A stretch of 5,771 bases of DNA, taken from contig CAMVAR010000049.1 of NCBI GenBank assembly GCA_947165555.1, positions 1-5,771 on the forward strand, written 5' to 3'. Each line of letters begins with the position of its first letter. Position 1 is the stretch's first letter. The DNA comes from an uncultured Pseudomonadota bacterium. Lineage in GTDB: Bacteria > Pseudomonadota > Alphaproteobacteria > Rs-D84. Positions 4,332 to 5,771 of this stretch are shown piece by piece. Made by a program: the position numbers and the translations under genes. Below the pieces are notes generated by a model that saw only the letters and a list, made by a program, of their open reading frames with translations, made no database searches and had not been told where the DNA came from.

Positions 4332-5771
4332 CTATTCATCAACGGTACCGGCATGCCATATCTTATCTTGGTATTTGAAATTCAGACTGCGGCGACCACC
4401 ATTACCCGAACGCAACGGAACAAAGCATATTCCATCATCCAATTTCACATTTATCGACGGTGTCGTCATCTTTTCCGAAAAAATCGGAAATTCCAGCCCA
4501 GTTTTGGTCTTTAGTTTTGTAAATCCATACGGGCAATATTCAACACAATCGCCATCAAACGTATCGTTCCCCGTCGGAATACATGACACACGCCCATCAA
4601 ACCATGATTCATATCCGGTCAAATATTGCTCGGTTCGACAAGATGGACATTCGGTTTCCAATCCCGTACCGCTAAATACACCCGTCATCATTTCCGTCGC
4701 CGTCGCCCCGGGCGTCAACCCGGAAAATAAATTCGCCGGCACATATCCCGTCAATCCAGAATCGCCATCAAACGTTTGTCGGAACAAATCCTGGGTGGGG
4801 ATACCGGTAACATTACTAAACAATTCTTCGGGAATCGGCCCGGTCAACCCCGGACAATTCGCGAATGTACGCGCAAATATCCCTGGTTGTATGGTTGTTG
4901 TAATGCCGCGAAACAGCCCCCCCGGAATTGACCCGGTTAATCCCAAACAACCATTAAATGTATCGCGAAATGCCCGTTGGCCATAGGAACTGGATGGACC
5001 TGTAATATTTGCAAACAAATCCGCCGGAATCGAACCAGTCAATCGGGCATTATTATAAAACAGATGGGTGAACATATAATGACCAACCGGCCCAGACACA
5101 TTCGCGAACAATCCCGCCGGAATTTCCCCTGATAAATTTTCACAGCCATTAAACAAATGCCCAAAACCAAATTGCTTTCCAACACTAACAAATGGTCCCT
5201 TGAACAAATCTGCCGGAATCGGCCCCGCCAGGTTAACACAACCCTGGAATACGCCGCGAAATTGCGAATCGGCAATCGTTCCACTAACCCCATCAAACAA
5301 AGTGGACGGTATTGTACTGGTTAAATTGACACAATCCTTAAAGGCCTCTTTGAAACTTGGTTGGGACGTACCCAATGTCGGAAATATTGCACCCAACGAC
5401 CCAGAAATGCCCGCAACATACGGATTACCGGTAAACGCCAATACCGCCGCAGCCCCAGGATATCCCGTGGCCATACCACCAAACCCAATTTGATACGCCC
5501 CCGCATTATCATACGTATGCGAATACGTCGCCACATTCGTATTTGTGCGTTCAATCTGTTCAATGGTACCATCCCCCCAATTCACGGTAAAATTACCCGC
5601 GGCCTGCATGGTAAAAGAAAATGTAGTCCCCGCCGATAAATATGTTGTTGTTACAATAAATTTATCTTTTGAAAAGAACGGATATATAATCGCATCACTA
5701 TTCGTAAATTCAAGTGCCGCCAAACCGGTTGAAAACATACCGGCATCGTTAATAATCTGGACCACTTGAGG
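4332..5771 (-). CDS. BspA-like repeat surface protein with PKD-like module (5' end outside window)
   Basis: Open from the right edge to TAG at 4334-4332, 479 visible residues. The first in-frame start-like codon in view is a GTG at 5765, but two sense codons precede it and no signal peptide is seen, so the true start probably lies beyond the window. Visible parts in order: a PKD-like beta module with NWGDGT and YSHTYDNAGAY (nt about 5655-5475); a glycine/alanine-rich link; about seven repeats of 31-34 residues with the pattern FxxxFxGCxxLTGxIPxxLFxxVTG (5354-4690), then a degenerate eighth; and a C-terminal region with five pairs or singles of Cys (CPSC, EYCPYGF) ending in a Lys/Arg-rich tail. 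The repeats resemble BspA/DUF285-type leucine-rich repeats, found in adhesive surface proteins of host-associated bacteria. A surface or extracellular binding role is inferred; the ligand is unknown. Confidence 0.85.
   Translation of the reverse strand, partial: PQVVQIINDAGMFSTGLAALEFTNSDAIIYPFFSKDKFIVTTTYLSAGTTFSFTMQAAGNFTVNWGDGTIEQIERTNTNVATYSHTYDNAGAYQIGFGGMATGYPGAAAVLAFTGNPYVAGISGSLGAIFPTLGTSQPSFKEAFKDCVNLTSTIPSTLFDGVSGTIADSQFRGVFQGCVNLAGPIPADLFKGPFVSVGKQFGFGHLFNGCENLSGEIPAGLFANVSGPVGHYMFTHLFYNNARLTGSIPADLFANITGPSSSYGQRAFRDTFNGCLGLTGSIPGGLFRGITTTIQPGIFARTFANCPGLTGPIPEELFSNVTGIPTQDLFRQTFDGDSGLTGYVPANLFSGLTPGATATEMMTGVFSGTGLETECPSCRTEQYLTGYESWFDGRVSCIPTGNDTFDGDCVEYCPYGFTKLKTKTGLEFPIFSEKMTTPSINVKLDDGICFVPLRSGNGGRRSLNFKYQDKIWHAGTVDE
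4656..5354 (-). repeat. Array of 31-34-residue LRR-like protein repeats
   Basis: Repeat starts (Phe of FxxxF) lie at about 5354, 5261, 5165, 5072, 4970, 4877 and 4784, with a degenerate unit from about 4688. Periods are 31, 32, 31, 34, 31, 31 and 32 residues. The GCxxL cysteine is kept in units 1, 2, 3 and 5, shifted to NC in unit 6, and lost in units 4 and 7. LTGxIPxxLF is the best conserved core. DNA identity between units is only moderate, so this is an old array rather than a recent amplification. Confidence 0.88.

Larger units (their letters stand above)
4137..4336. repeat. 10-bp direct repeat flanking the remnant
   Basis: CATACCTATT (plus strand) occurs at 4137-4146, spanning the tyrS start codon, and at 4327-4336, spanning the stop codon of the surface gene. 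The copies are 190 bases apart, with the gene remnant, hairpin and tyrS promoter between them. It could be a short homology used in an insertion or duplication, or it may be chance. Confidence 0.5.

Noticed and set aside
4375..4986. Plus-strand 203-residue frame opposite the surface gene
   Set aside because: Its apparent repeats are the antisense of the LRR-like array; there is no ribosome site.
5763..5765. GTG at 5765 as the start of the surface protein
   Set aside because: The frame remains open to the window edge, no signal peptide or convincing ribosome site is visible, and the sequence begins mid-domain, so the gene is most likely truncated by the window.

Overview
The window suggests a Gram-negative bacterium. 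It carries a murein hydrolase activator of the EnvC type and has moderate GC content. The combination of a BspA-like repeat surface protein, a cysteine-rich secreted protein and this codon style resembles the small, deep-branching, host-associated Alphaproteobacteria known from gut metagenomes. That placement is from memory, not from a search, so confidence is moderate to low. Every gene I support is on the minus strand; the plus-strand reading frames are shadows.

Layout in the direction of transcription (high to low coordinates): (1) 5771-4332, the 3' part of a surface-protein gene with a PKD-like module, about seven 31-34-residue BspA/LRR-like repeats and a short cysteine-containing C-terminal domain; its start lies outside the window. 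(2) 4329-4171, a short remnant of a second, diverged copy of the same kind of gene. Its tail contains the promoter of the next gene. (3) 4139-2922, tyrS, complete tyrosyl-tRNA synthetase. (4) 2921-1842, an EnvC-like coiled-coil/LytM protein whose start codon directly abuts the tyrS stop codon. (5) 1841-1568, a 274-base non-coding region. It holds a strong sigma70-type promoter with an extended -10, a highly structured leader RNA, an intrinsic terminator just before the next ribosome binding site, and mutually exclusive pairings typical of an attenuator or riboswitch. (6) 1567-1, a large secreted, glycine/proline- and cysteine-rich protein of unknown function that runs off the left edge with no stop codon.

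tyrS and envC form a housekeeping pair read from one promoter. They are flanked on both sides by genes for exported, repeat-containing proteins. The most interesting element is the 226-base leader of the left-hand gene. Between its terminator and the gene there is no room for another promoter, so expression of the gene should depend on reading through that terminator. The leader can fold into a closed multi-branch structure followed by the terminator, or into an alternative helix that takes one arm from each. I do not recognise it as a known riboswitch class; 6S RNA and a leader-peptide attenuator are the main alternatives.
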